Origin: CAZBLK01 sp964492715
Lineage (GTDB): Bacteria; Bacillota; Clostridia; Lachnospirales; WRBF01
Length of the DNA: 64,000 nt
Reading direction: 5' to 3'
Assembly (NCBI GenBank): GCA_964492715.1
Contig: CAZBLK010000012.1
Coordinates: forward strand, 1 to 64,000
The position numbers and the translations under genes were made by a program. Numbering within the stretch: the stretch's first letter is position 1; every line of letters starts with the position of its first letter. The notes under the pieces are model-generated. The model did no database searches and had not been told where the DNA came from. It saw only the letters and a list, made by a program, of their open reading frames with translations. Positions 15,096 through 22,129 of this stretch are shown one piece after another.

Positions 15096-16337
15096 TTAAA
15101 TATCCTTAGGAAGCACCTTATTCATAACAACACCAACAAGTGCCGCAAGCGCAAGCCCTGAAAGCGTAATCGAAGAAGTAACTGCAATTTCCGAAACGCC
15201 AATTCCAAGAACAAGAATTAACGAAGCAATAATAAGGTTTCTTGAATGTGCAAATTCAAGCTCGGACTCTACAAGTGTGCGAACACCGATTGACGAAATC
15301 ATACCAAACAAAATGATAGAAACGCCGCCCATTACAGGAACAGGAATGTTTTGCACAATTGCGCCAAACTTTCCAATTAAGCTTAAAACAATTGCATAAA
15401 CTGCCGCAATTCTTAAAACTGATGGGTCGTAAACTTTTGTAACTGCCAAAACTCCAGTGTTTTCGCCGTATGTAGTGTTTGCAGGGCCACCTAGTAAACC
15501 AGCCGCAAGCGTAGCCAAGCCGTCACCCAAAAGTGTTTTGTGTATGCCTGGTTTTTCAAAAAAGTTTTTGCCAACAACTGCACCGTTTGTTGTTATGTCG
15601 CCTATATGCTCCATAAACACAACAATTGCTATTGGTGCAATTGCAATAATTGCAGAAACGTTAAACTGCGGCATTGTTAAAAGCGACTTTACTGCGTTGC
15701 TTGAAAAACCAAACCAGTTTGCTTCTGAAATTGCTTGCAAGTTTACAAGCGACGAGCCCGTAGTTACATCAATGACAAGGCAAACCAAAAAGCCTGTTAC
15801 TATTGAAATTAAAATTGGCACAAGCTTGAAAAACGACTTGCTGAAAATTGTTACAGCTATCATTGTCAAAACAACTACAGCCGCCACAAAAAAATAGGTA
15901 AAGTCAACTTTTCCGTTATTGTAACCTGCCATACTAAGTGCAACTGGGCTTAACCTAAGACCGATAACAACTATAATAGGGCCGTTTACAATTGGTGGAA
16001 AAAATGACTTTACCTTTTCAACGCCGAAATATTTAATTATAAATGATAAGAGAATATAAATTAAACCTGCTGCCATTATGCCAGTTTTTACTGCACCAAT
16101 GCCATGCTGTGCTAAAACAAATTGAATTGAACCAATAAATGCAAAACTTGAACCAAGAAAAACAGGAACAATGCCGCCTGTAACGAAATGAAAAAGAAGT
16201 GTCCCAAGCCCTGCTGTAAAAATTGCTAGAGATGGGTCAAGCCCTGTTTGTGCAGGAACTAAAACAGTTGCTCCAAACATCGCCAAAACGTGCTGAATAC
16301 CCAAAATGTATCGGGTTCGTGAATCAAATGACTTCAT
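15096..16337 (-). CDS. uraA: Uracil/xanthine permease (NCS2 family)
   Basis: 413-residue membrane transporter of the nucleobase:cation symporter-2 family, with about 12 to 14 hydrophobic segments. The N-terminus runs YILGIQHVLAMFGATVLVP, typical of UraA/PyrP. Later blocks include IVVIGLRLSPVALSMAG and GLLGGPANTTYGENTGVLAVT, the family signature region with the substrate-contacting Glu. Length and motifs fit uracil rather than xanthine, but specificity is inferred. The ATG is preceded by CAGGAGGG. It is a single-gene unit with no pyrimidine genes beside it. Confidence 0.9.
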   Translation of the reverse strand: MKSFDSRTRYILGIQHVLAMFGATVLVPAQTGLDPSLAIFTAGLGTLLFHFVTGGIVPVFLGSSFAFIGSIQFVLAQHGIGAVKTGIMAAGLIYILLSFIIKYFGVEKVKSFFPPIVNGPIIVVIGLRLSPVALSMAGYNNGKVDFTYFFVAAVVVLTMIAVTIFSKSFFKLVPILISIVTGFLVCLVIDVTTGSSLVNLQAISEANWFGFSSNAVKSLLTMPQFNVSAIIAIAPIAIVVFMEHIGDITTNGAVVGKNFFEKPGIHKTLLGDGLATLAAGLLGGPANTTYGENTGVLAVTKVYDPSVLRIAAVYAIVLSLIGKFGAIVQNIPVPVMGGVSIILFGMISSIGVRTLVESELEFAHSRNLIIASLILVLGIGVSEIAVTSSITLSGLALAALVGVVMNKVLPKDI

Positions 16338-16697
16338 ATTGCCCTCCTGAAATTAAATTTGGGATAGTATACATTATTTTTTTGGGGTTGGCAAGCGTTA
16401 TTTTTAGATAAACACATAAAATTAATTGCTTTAAATTGTGCAATTTATTATATTCTTTGAATATATACATGTCACTACTGTTAAATAGTTACAAAACTTA
16501 CTGTGCTAAATTAATTAAACAAGTACAAAACATGTGAATAAATATATAAAAATTTTTATTAAAAAGTATCAAACATGATGAAATATTTTTACTGGGCATA
16601 ATAGCCAGCATAAATGTTCTTGTTTTTTCTTGACATTTCAATGGTTTTTTAGTATCATTCCGATTTAGTATAACATCAAATTTAAAGGAGAATTTTT
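16338..16697. promoter_or_regulatory. Divergent intergenic region uraA/satP
   Basis: An AT-rich region of 360 bases with no coding potential. It holds the start region of uraA on the left and the satP promoter at 16630-16658 on the right. CATGT-like pieces recur around 16470-16580. No riboswitch fold for uraA was recognised. Confidence 0.5.
16630..16658 (+). promoter_or_regulatory. satP promoter
   Basis: -35 TTGACA (16630-16635), 17-bp spacer, -10 TATCAT (16653-16658). The spacer ends in TTTAG just before the -10. The same arrangement, with the same boxes and spacing, stands before the AOR gene at 17329-17357, suggesting shared control. Confidence 0.75.
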
Positions 16698-17258
16698 ATG
16701 TCAAATCAAAACAATGCAATTGCAAACCCTGCTCCGCTTGGTCTTTTGGGCTTTGGTATGACTACCGTTTTGCTTAACCTACATAACGCAGGGATAATTC
16801 CTTTAACGGCTGTAATTGCTGCAATGGGCTTTGCTCTTGGCGGTGCGGCACAAATTATTGCTGGCATTATGGAATTTAAAAAGGGAAATACATTTGGTGC
16901 AACAGCTTTTACAGCGTATGGCTTTTTCTGGTGGTCTCTTGTTGCAATTTGGTTAAACCCTTTTGGCGAAAAGGTGCTTGCTGCTGACGAAACTTCAATG
17001 GGTTACTACCTTCTTCTTTGGGGCATTTTTACTGGCTTTATGTTTATTGGCACTTTAACGCACAACAAAGCAACACAATTTGTTTTCTTATCTCTTACAG
17101 TTCTTTTCTTTATGCTTGCAGTAGGCGACTTTTTGGGTTCGCATGAAATAAAAGTTGCTGCTGGTTACGTTGGTATAGTTTGTGGTGCAAGTGCAATTTA
17201 CAATTGTGTAGCACAAATTATTAACAATGAGTTTAAGAGAAATGTACTTCCGCTTTAA
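16698..17258 (+). CDS. satP: Acetate/succinate transporter, GPR1/FUN34/YaaH family
   Basis: 186-residue membrane protein with six predicted hydrophobic segments. The family signature NPAPLGLLGFGMTT lies at residues 10-23. Members are proton-linked or channel-like transporters of acetate and other short carboxylates. The gene has AAAGGAG upstream and its own terminator. Its promoter is nearly identical to that of the AOR gene downstream, whose enzyme interconverts carboxylates and aldehydes, so supply or release of a carboxylate for that reaction is a reasonable inference. Confidence 0.9.
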   Translation: MSNQNNAIANPAPLGLLGFGMTTVLLNLHNAGIIPLTAVIAAMGFALGGAAQIIAGIMEFKKGNTFGATAFTAYGFFWWSLVAIWLNPFGEKVLAADETSMGYYLLLWGIFTGFMFIGTLTHNKATQFVFLSLTVLFFMLAVGDFLGSHEIKVAAGYVGIVCGASAIYNCVAQIINNEFKRNVLPL

Positions 17259-17268
17259 TATTAATTTT

Positions 17269-17303
17269 AGTGGGTTTTCAATTTTTGGAAACCCACTTTT
17301 TTT
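17269..17303 (+). terminator. Terminator after satP
   Basis: AGTGGGTTTTC-type left arm pairs with GAAACCCACT and is followed by seven or more T residues. It separates satP from the AOR promoter, so the two genes are co-controlled but not co-transcribed by default. Confidence 0.85.
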
Positions 17304-17328
17304 ATTTCCCAAATTTAACAATCATTTC

Positions 17329-17357
17329 TTGACACTCTCAGTTTAGTTTAGTATCAT
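17329..17357 (+). promoter_or_regulatory. AOR operon promoter
   Basis: -35 TTGACA (17329-17334), 17-bp spacer, -10 TATCAT (17352-17357). It matches the satP promoter in both boxes, in spacing and in the last bases of the spacer. The transcript would have a leader of about 150 bases before the ATG at 17517. Confidence 0.75.
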
Positions 17358-17516
17358 AAAAATATAATCAATTAATGTTCTTAAAATTCAAACAATTTGT
17401 ATTCTGCTAAAAAAGCAACTTCATGTTCACTTACATAATTCACTCACAAAATTCGCTTAAAAATTTCGCATAATGCAACTCAATTACAACTAAATTATAT
17501 TTAAGGGGGGTTTTTT

Positions 17517-19457
17517 ATGTTTGGTTACACCGGCAAAATGCTTTTTGTAAACTTGACAAACCATTCCACTGAAGTTAAACCGCTTTCCGAAGAAGTGGCT
17601 AAAAACTTTTTGGGCGGTCCTGCTCTTGGGGCTAAAGTGCTTTACGACGAAATGCCAGCAAATGCTGATGTTTTCGGCGAAGAAAGCATGATTGGTTTTG
17701 TCAGCGGCCCGTTAAACAACTCGGGGGCTTATTTTGGTGGGCGTTACACCGTTGTTTCAAAGTCACCTGTAACAGGTGGGTTTAACGATGCAAACTCTGG
17801 CGGCTTTTTTGGAACAAAGCTTAAAATGTCGGGCTATGACGCTGTGTTTGTAAAGGGAATTTCCAAAGCCCCTGTTTACATTTATATTTACAATGAAAAA
17901 GTTGAAATTTTAAGCGCAGAAGAACTATGGGGGAAAACAACTTCACAAGCCGAAAGTTATATTAAAGAAAAGCACGGCAAAAACTGCTGCGCCGCTTTAA
18001 TTGGGCCTGGCGGCGAAAACCTTTCAAACATTGCGGCTGTTATGAGCGACGGCCACAGGGCAGCAGCTCGTGGCGGTTCTGGCGCTGTAATGGGCTCGAA
18101 AAATTTAAAAGCCGTTGTTGTAGACGGAAATATAGTGACACACGTAAATGATTATGAAACACTTGTAAGCATAAACAGAGAAATAACACAGTACATGGCA
18201 ACTGACGACCTTTCAAAAGAGTTTTCAGAACTTGGCACAGGGCACGACTATGTAAAGTCTGTTGTGTCGAACGACGCTTCAATTAAAAACTGGACTGGCT
18301 CTCCAACTGATTACACAAAAGAAGACGCCACACCTTTAAGTTCACAAGAGCTAAATCAATATAGAAAAGATAAATTTTGCTGCCCCGACTGTACAATGGC
18401 GTGTAGCAGCTTTTTAAAAGTGCCTTCAAAAAGATGGGACTTGTCAAACACACCCCGCCCAGAATATGAAACAATGGGTGCTTTTGGCTCTATGATGATG
18501 AACAAAGACATAGAAGCCGTTTGCCGCTGTAACGACTTGTGCAACGAATACGGGCTTGACACAATTTCGGCCGGCGCAATAATTGCATGGCTTATGGAAT
18601 GTTACAACGAAGGAATATTTACGCAGGCTGAAATAGATGAAATTGATTTAACGTGGGGCAACGGGGACTCAATAGTTACTGTTTTGGAAAAAATGTGCAA
18701 AAATGAAGGCATAGGCAAAACCTTGTTAAAAGGTGCGCTTGGTGCAGCAAAAGAGCTTGGAAAGGGAGAACAATGTTTGGCTGTTGCTGGCGGCATTGAA
18801 GTTCCTCAGCACGACTCACGGCTTTACTACGGCTTAGGGCGTGTTTATTTAAGCGACCCAACACCAGGCAGGCACGTAAAGGGCGGCTTGGGCGGCTCTA
18901 CGCTTGATGCAGACTTTGACCCTGAAAAGTCGTTTGAGCATACAGGAATGCAAGACATGCTTGCAGTTGTTGACACGGAAGTAATGAATTCAAGCGGCAT
19001 GTGCTCTTTTGGCTTTGGCATTGCAAACCCAAACAACGCCTTGTTCCGAAACCTTTGTGCTGTAACAGGCTTTCACTATTCGCCAAGCGAGTACATGAAT
19101 TTAGGTTTAAGAATGTACAACATTAGACAAGCGTTTAATGTACGTGAAGGTTTAAGAAGGGCGGACTATTCACTTTCAGACAGAATGTGGCACGCTAAGC
19201 CTCCGTATGACGGGCCAATAAAAGACGTTAAGCTTGACTTTAACATTTTAATTGACAACTTGTTTAGTGTAATTGGCTGGGGCAAAGACGGAGTGCCTAC
19301 AAAAAAAGCTTTGCAAAACCTCGGTGGTCTTGAAGATGTAATAAAAGACATTTACGGCGAAGATGAAGCAGTTTTAGAAGCTTCAATTTTAAAGGCAGAG
19401 GAAGATTTGGTTGAAGATAGAAATAAATACTTTTTGCGTCCAAGTGCCACAAAGTAA
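17517..19457 (+). CDS. aor: Tungsten-dependent aldehyde:ferredoxin oxidoreductase
   Basis: 646-residue cytoplasmic enzyme with a bis-pyranopterin tungsten centre and one [4Fe-4S] cluster. It oxidises aldehydes to carboxylates with ferredoxin, or runs in reverse. Cluster ligands are C289, C292 and C296 (CPDCTMAC) and C496 in SSGMC, closely matching C288, C291, C295 and C494 of Pyrococcus AOR. The N-terminal block GYTGKMLFVNLT and the pterin-binding GRYTVVSKSPVTG also fit. The start follows AGGGGGG. An overlapping MoaD-like gene comes next. No separate ferredoxin-like small subunit is adjacent, so it looks like the single-subunit type. The aldehyde substrate is unknown. Confidence 0.95.
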   Translation: MFGYTGKMLFVNLTNHSTEVKPLSEEVAKNFLGGPALGAKVLYDEMPANADVFGEESMIGFVSGPLNNSGAYFGGRYTVVSKSPVTGGFNDANSGGFFGTKLKMSGYDAVFVKGISKAPVYIYIYNEKVEILSAEELWGKTTSQAESYIKEKHGKNCCAALIGPGGENLSNIAAVMSDGHRAAARGGSGAVMGSKNLKAVVVDGNIVTHVNDYETLVSINREITQYMATDDLSKEFSELGTGHDYVKSVVSNDASIKNWTGSPTDYTKEDATPLSSQELNQYRKDKFCCPDCTMACSSFLKVPSKRWDLSNTPRPEYETMGAFGSMMMNKDIEAVCRCNDLCNEYGLDTISAGAIIAWLMECYNEGIFTQAEIDEIDLTWGNGDSIVTVLEKMCKNEGIGKTLLKGALGAAKELGKGEQCLAVAGGIEVPQHDSRLYYGLGRVYLSDPTPGRHVKGGLGGSTLDADFDPEKSFEHTGMQDMLAVVDTEVMNSSGMCSFGFGIANPNNALFRNLCAVTGFHYSPSEYMNLGLRMYNIRQAFNVREGLRRADYSLSDRMWHAKPPYDGPIKDVKLDFNILIDNLFSVIGWGKDGVPTKKALQNLGGLEDVIKDIYGEDEAVLEASILKAEEDLVEDRNKYFLRPSATK

Positions 19458-19659
19458 AAGAAAGGCTTTGCTTCAAGTGACAGAAGGCTGTACTCTAAAA
19501 AAAGCCTTAAACATTTATTTGCGTGAATATGAAATTGCCCTAACTGAAAAAGAGCTTAGACAGTGCGTTTTTCTTGTAAATAATGAAACGGCAGGGCTTG
19601 ACAAAGCTCTAAGCGACAATGATACACTAACTTTTTTTCGCCCGTCTGTAGGGGGCTGA
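19411..19659 (+). CDS. MoaD/ThiS-family ubiquitin-like sulfur carrier
   Basis: 82-residue beta-grasp protein ending in Gly-Gly (PSVGG), the tail that an E1-like enzyme adenylates and converts to a thiocarboxylate. It begins KIEINTF, a typical first strand, with LVNNETAGLDKALSDNDTL in the middle. The start is a TTG with GAGG upstream, inside the last 47 bases of AOR, so the two are translationally coupled. Such AOR-MoaD pairs suggest dedicated supply of dithiolene sulfur for the W-pterin. A ThiS role is possible but less likely here. The E1 partner is probably the ThiF-like protein at 13641. Confidence 0.85.
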   Translation: MKIEINTFCVQVPQSKRKALLQVTEGCTLKKALNIYLREYEIALTEKELRQCVFLVNNETAGLDKALSDNDTLTFFRPSVGG

Positions 19660-19706
19660 AAAAGTTAAAGCAATAAGTTTGAAACAAGTTTGAAGGGAGA
19701 ATAACA

Positions 19707-21257
19707 ATGAAAACAAAACGCAAAAGCACACATTACAAAACAGTAAGTGACGTTGTTTTGCTAAACAGCAAAGCGGAAGAAGCTGTTAAATCCCCAAAGA
19801 AGTCGCAAACCTACGACATTGAAGCACTTTTACAAAAACATACCGAGCCAGAAGTTTGGCTTAAACATTTAACAGACGACTTGCTTCCATTTTGGACAAA
19901 TGATGCTGCTAAAAATTTTACACAAAACTTGTTCCCTACATACAGAACAAACACTGGCGAGCTTCTTCCAGAAAACAAAGAGGACTGGCCAGAAGAATAT
20001 AAAGCCGCAATTGCAAACGAAGATTCGGCAGGGCTTATAGACACCGACTACAACTTTATTAAAGCACATTCAAGGCAAACGTTTGCCTACGGCGTAGCCT
20101 ACAATATGACAGGCAACGAACAGTGCTTATCACTTTGCAAAAAAGGCGCAGATGCTCTTATGAGTGCGTTTGACAAAAACGGCGGCATGTTTACAAAACA
20201 AAAAGTAGCAACAGGCGAATGGGGCGAAAACGTAACCCAAAGAACAAGCCAAGACTTAGCCTATGGTATTAGCGGCATGGCTATGTATTACTACTTAACA
20301 CACGATGAAAAAGTTTTAGAAGTTATTATAAAGGCGAAGGACTACATTTTCAAAACGTACTTAGACGAAGGAAAAGGCATTTTTACATGGCTTCCAAAAC
20401 AGCTTGACGACAACAGCGTTGAAATTGTAGCACAGCTAGACCAAATTTACGGCTACATGATGTTTTTAACTCCTGCTCTGCCAGAGCCGCACAAAACACA
20501 GTGGAAGCAAGAGCTTAAAATGATTGCCAACATACTAATTAAACGTTTTTACAGCCAACGTTACGGCTTTTTCTGGGGCTCGGAAACAGAAAACAAAGCA
20601 AAAGACTTTGGCACAGCACATACAGACTTTGGACATTCAGTCAAAACAATGTGGCTTATTTATGAAATTGGTATGCTGACAGACGAAATTTCTTTTGTTA
20701 TTTTTGCAAGAGAAAAAATCGACACAATTCTTAAAAACGCATATGTAAAAGAAAACGGCTCGTGGGCAAGGCGGTTTGTTAAAAACCCACAAACAGGTAA
20801 CCGAGAGCTTGACTATGACAAAGAATGGTGGGGGCTTGCAGAGCTTGACCAAGCATGTGCTATACTTTCGCTAAATGACCCGTCGTATCTTTCGTACTTA
20901 AACAACACATACGACTACTGGTTTAAGTACATGGTTGATAAAGATAACCACGAAATTTGGCACATAGTTTCGGCACAAGACAACAAGCCGCTTATAAACT
21001 ACCCAAAAACTCATATGTGGAAAAATGCGTTCCACAGCTTTGAACATGCGCTGTTCGGCTACTTAACAAGCAGCGAGTTAAAAAACAAAAGCTTTAGCTT
21101 GTACTACGCTTTCCCTTCAAGGGACGAAGTTGACGAAAGTACAGTTTCGCCTTACTTGTTTAAGGGGAACATTGTTACTGTTGTTGATACAGGTAGCTTA
21201 GAAGTTGACGACAGCAAGCGTAAGAAAATAAAGGTTACGTTTAATATGTTGCACTAA
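19707..21257 (+). CDS. N-acylglucosamine 2-epimerase (AGE) family protein
   Basis: 516 residues with the alpha/alpha-toroid repeats of the AGE superfamily, which includes N-acylglucosamine and cellobiose 2-epimerases and aldose-ketose isomerases. Repeat-end motifs are HSRQTFAYGVAYNMTG, RTSQDLAYGISGMAMYY, FGTAHTDFGHSVKTMW, DKEWWGLAELDQACAIL and WKNAFHSFEHALFG; the conserved histidines match the catalytic ones of the family. It has no signal peptide and is longer than typical members (about 400). It starts 47 bases after the MoaD-like gene with GGGAG upstream and shares its transcript. Substrate and link to the AOR are unknown. Confidence 0.85.
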   Translation: MKTKRKSTHYKTVSDVVLLNSKAEEAVKSPKKSQTYDIEALLQKHTEPEVWLKHLTDDLLPFWTNDAAKNFTQNLFPTYRTNTGELLPENKEDWPEEYKAAIANEDSAGLIDTDYNFIKAHSRQTFAYGVAYNMTGNEQCLSLCKKGADALMSAFDKNGGMFTKQKVATGEWGENVTQRTSQDLAYGISGMAMYYYLTHDEKVLEVIIKAKDYIFKTYLDEGKGIFTWLPKQLDDNSVEIVAQLDQIYGYMMFLTPALPEPHKTQWKQELKMIANILIKRFYSQRYGFFWGSETENKAKDFGTAHTDFGHSVKTMWLIYEIGMLTDEISFVIFAREKIDTILKNAYVKENGSWARRFVKNPQTGNRELDYDKEWWGLAELDQACAILSLNDPSYLSYLNNTYDYWFKYMVDKDNHEIWHIVSAQDNKPLINYPKTHMWKNAFHSFEHALFGYLTSSELKNKSFSLYYAFPSRDEVDESTVSPYLFKGNIVTVVDTGSLEVDDSKRKKIKVTFNMLH

Positions 21258-21262
21258 AATGA

Positions 21263-21298
21263 AAAAGGGCACATGTCAATCGCTTGTGCCTTTTTTAT
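21263..21298 (+). terminator. Terminator after the AOR operon
   Basis: AAAAAGGGCACA pairs with TGTGCCTTTTTT around a 10-base loop, with a T-run. It ends the AOR-MoaD-AGE unit. Confidence 0.85.
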
Positions 21299-21338
21299 TT
21301 TAACAAACAAAATTTTTGTGTAAAGCTACAAAAAAATA

Positions 21339-21367
21339 TTGTTTACGTTTTAACGCTATGTTATAAT
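21339..21367 (+). promoter_or_regulatory. Likely promoter of the HndB-like gene
   Basis: -35 TTGTTT, 17-bp spacer, -10 TATAAT (21362-21367). It lies upstream of the nested MITEs, so the mRNA would carry both elements in a leader of about 330 bases. Confidence 0.55.
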
Positions 21368-21407
21368 TTTATTTATGAAATATGTTCGATTTACTGTTCC
21401 ATTAAAC

Positions 21408-21656
21408 TATAGAAATTCCGCTTACTAAAGATATAGCAATTTGAGTTTTTATAGTCACCAATGGATTTTGCGGCAAAAATATCAAACGCTTCAACGATTT
21501 TTTTGACGCAAAATGGTGAACAGTTTATTCAAATTGCGATATTGGCAGAGGGCAGCCAAACGCTCAGCCATTTGGCGTTTTGACCGATAGGTATAAATTT
21601 TAAAATTTCATTTAAACTTTATACTATACAGTGAAGACAAAAACGGAATTGCTATA
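21408..21656. mobile_element. Family-B MITE, interrupted by a family-A MITE
   Basis: Ends TATAGAAATTCCG and CGGAATTGCTATA form terminal inverted repeats. The interior AGCCAAACG...CATTTGGCG hairpin is shared with the copy at 39699-39799. A family-A element sits at 21434-21539 inside it, splitting the sequence that in the other copy reads AGATATGGCAGAG. It is the largest MITE structure of the window. Confidence 0.75.
21434..21539. mobile_element. Family-A MITE, full copy nested in family B
   Basis: 106 bp with ends TAGCAATTTGA and TCAAATTGCGA, and internal inverted pieces TCACCA...TTTTGCG and CGCAAAATGGTGA. It is flanked by TA on both sides, as expected for TA-targeting elements of the IS630/Tc1-mariner group. 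It has no coding capacity. Nearly the same sequence, inverted, is at 46178-46276. Confidence 0.8.
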
Positions 21657-21699
21657 TAATGGAACATACCATTTATATTAAAAACTTAGGGGTGGTTTG

Positions 21700-22059
21700 A
21701 TGAAGTCTTTAGACGAGCTTAAAGCATTGCGTGACAAAGCAAAGCTTTCAGTAAAGGAAAGAACCGAGCAAGAAGGTTTTCGTGTAGTTGTCGGCATGGC
21801 AACCTGCGGAATTGCTGCTGGTGCAAGGCCTGTAATGACTGCGCTTTTAGACGAGGTTGCTAAACAAAACCTTGAAAACGTTACTGTTACACAAACTGGC
21901 TGCATAGGCATTTGCCGCTACGAGCCAATTGTTGAAGTAACAGACAACGAAGGCAAAAAAGTTACTTATATCAAAATGACTCCCGACAAGGCAAAAACTG
22001 TAATAGAACAACACATCAAGCTTGGAAGCCCTGTTATGGAATATGCAATTTCTGAATAA
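21700..22059 (+). CDS. HndB-like (2Fe-2S) thioredoxin-fold ferredoxin
   Basis: 119-residue protein resembling HndB, a small subunit of NADP-reducing iron hydrogenases and related bifurcating complexes. The N-terminus SLDELKALRDKA, the GMATCGIAAGARPVM block and TQTGCIGICRYEPIVEV match that subunit type. Only three cysteines (C36, C68, C72) lie in cluster-like positions. No HndA, HndC or HndD gene is beside it, so it is an orphan in this window. The ATG at 21700 is preceded by GGGGTGG, and the gene has its own terminator. Electron transfer is inferred from the family; the partner is unknown. Confidence 0.82.
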   Translation: MKSLDELKALRDKAKLSVKERTEQEGFRVVVGMATCGIAAGARPVMTALLDEVAKQNLENVTVTQTGCIGICRYEPIVEVTDNEGKKVTYIKMTPDKAKTVIEQHIKLGSPVMEYAISE

Positions 22060-22064
22060 GGCTT

Positions 22065-22094
22065 TAACCTCCCCCATATTTGGGGGTTTTTTTT
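22065..22094 (+). terminator. Terminator after the HndB-like gene
   Basis: AACCTCCCCC pairs with GGGGGTT across a short AT loop, and eight T residues follow. Confidence 0.85.
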
Positions 22095-22100
22095 GCAATT

Positions 22101-22129
22101 AAAAACCCCCGCTTTTGCGGGGGAAAAAA
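22101..22129 (-). terminator. Terminator of the DEAD-box helicase gene
   Basis: On the minus strand CCCCCGC and GCGGGGG form a hairpin flanked by A and T runs. It starts right at the helicase stop codon. Confidence 0.8.

Noticed and set aside
16440..16620. AT-rich stretch as a possible replication origin
   Set aside because: No DnaA boxes in an array, no dnaA or dnaN nearby; it is better explained as promoter DNA of satP.
21700..22059. Part of a local NADP-reducing hydrogenase operon
   Set aside because: No catalytic or flavin subunit gene is within reach; only the HndB-like gene is present.
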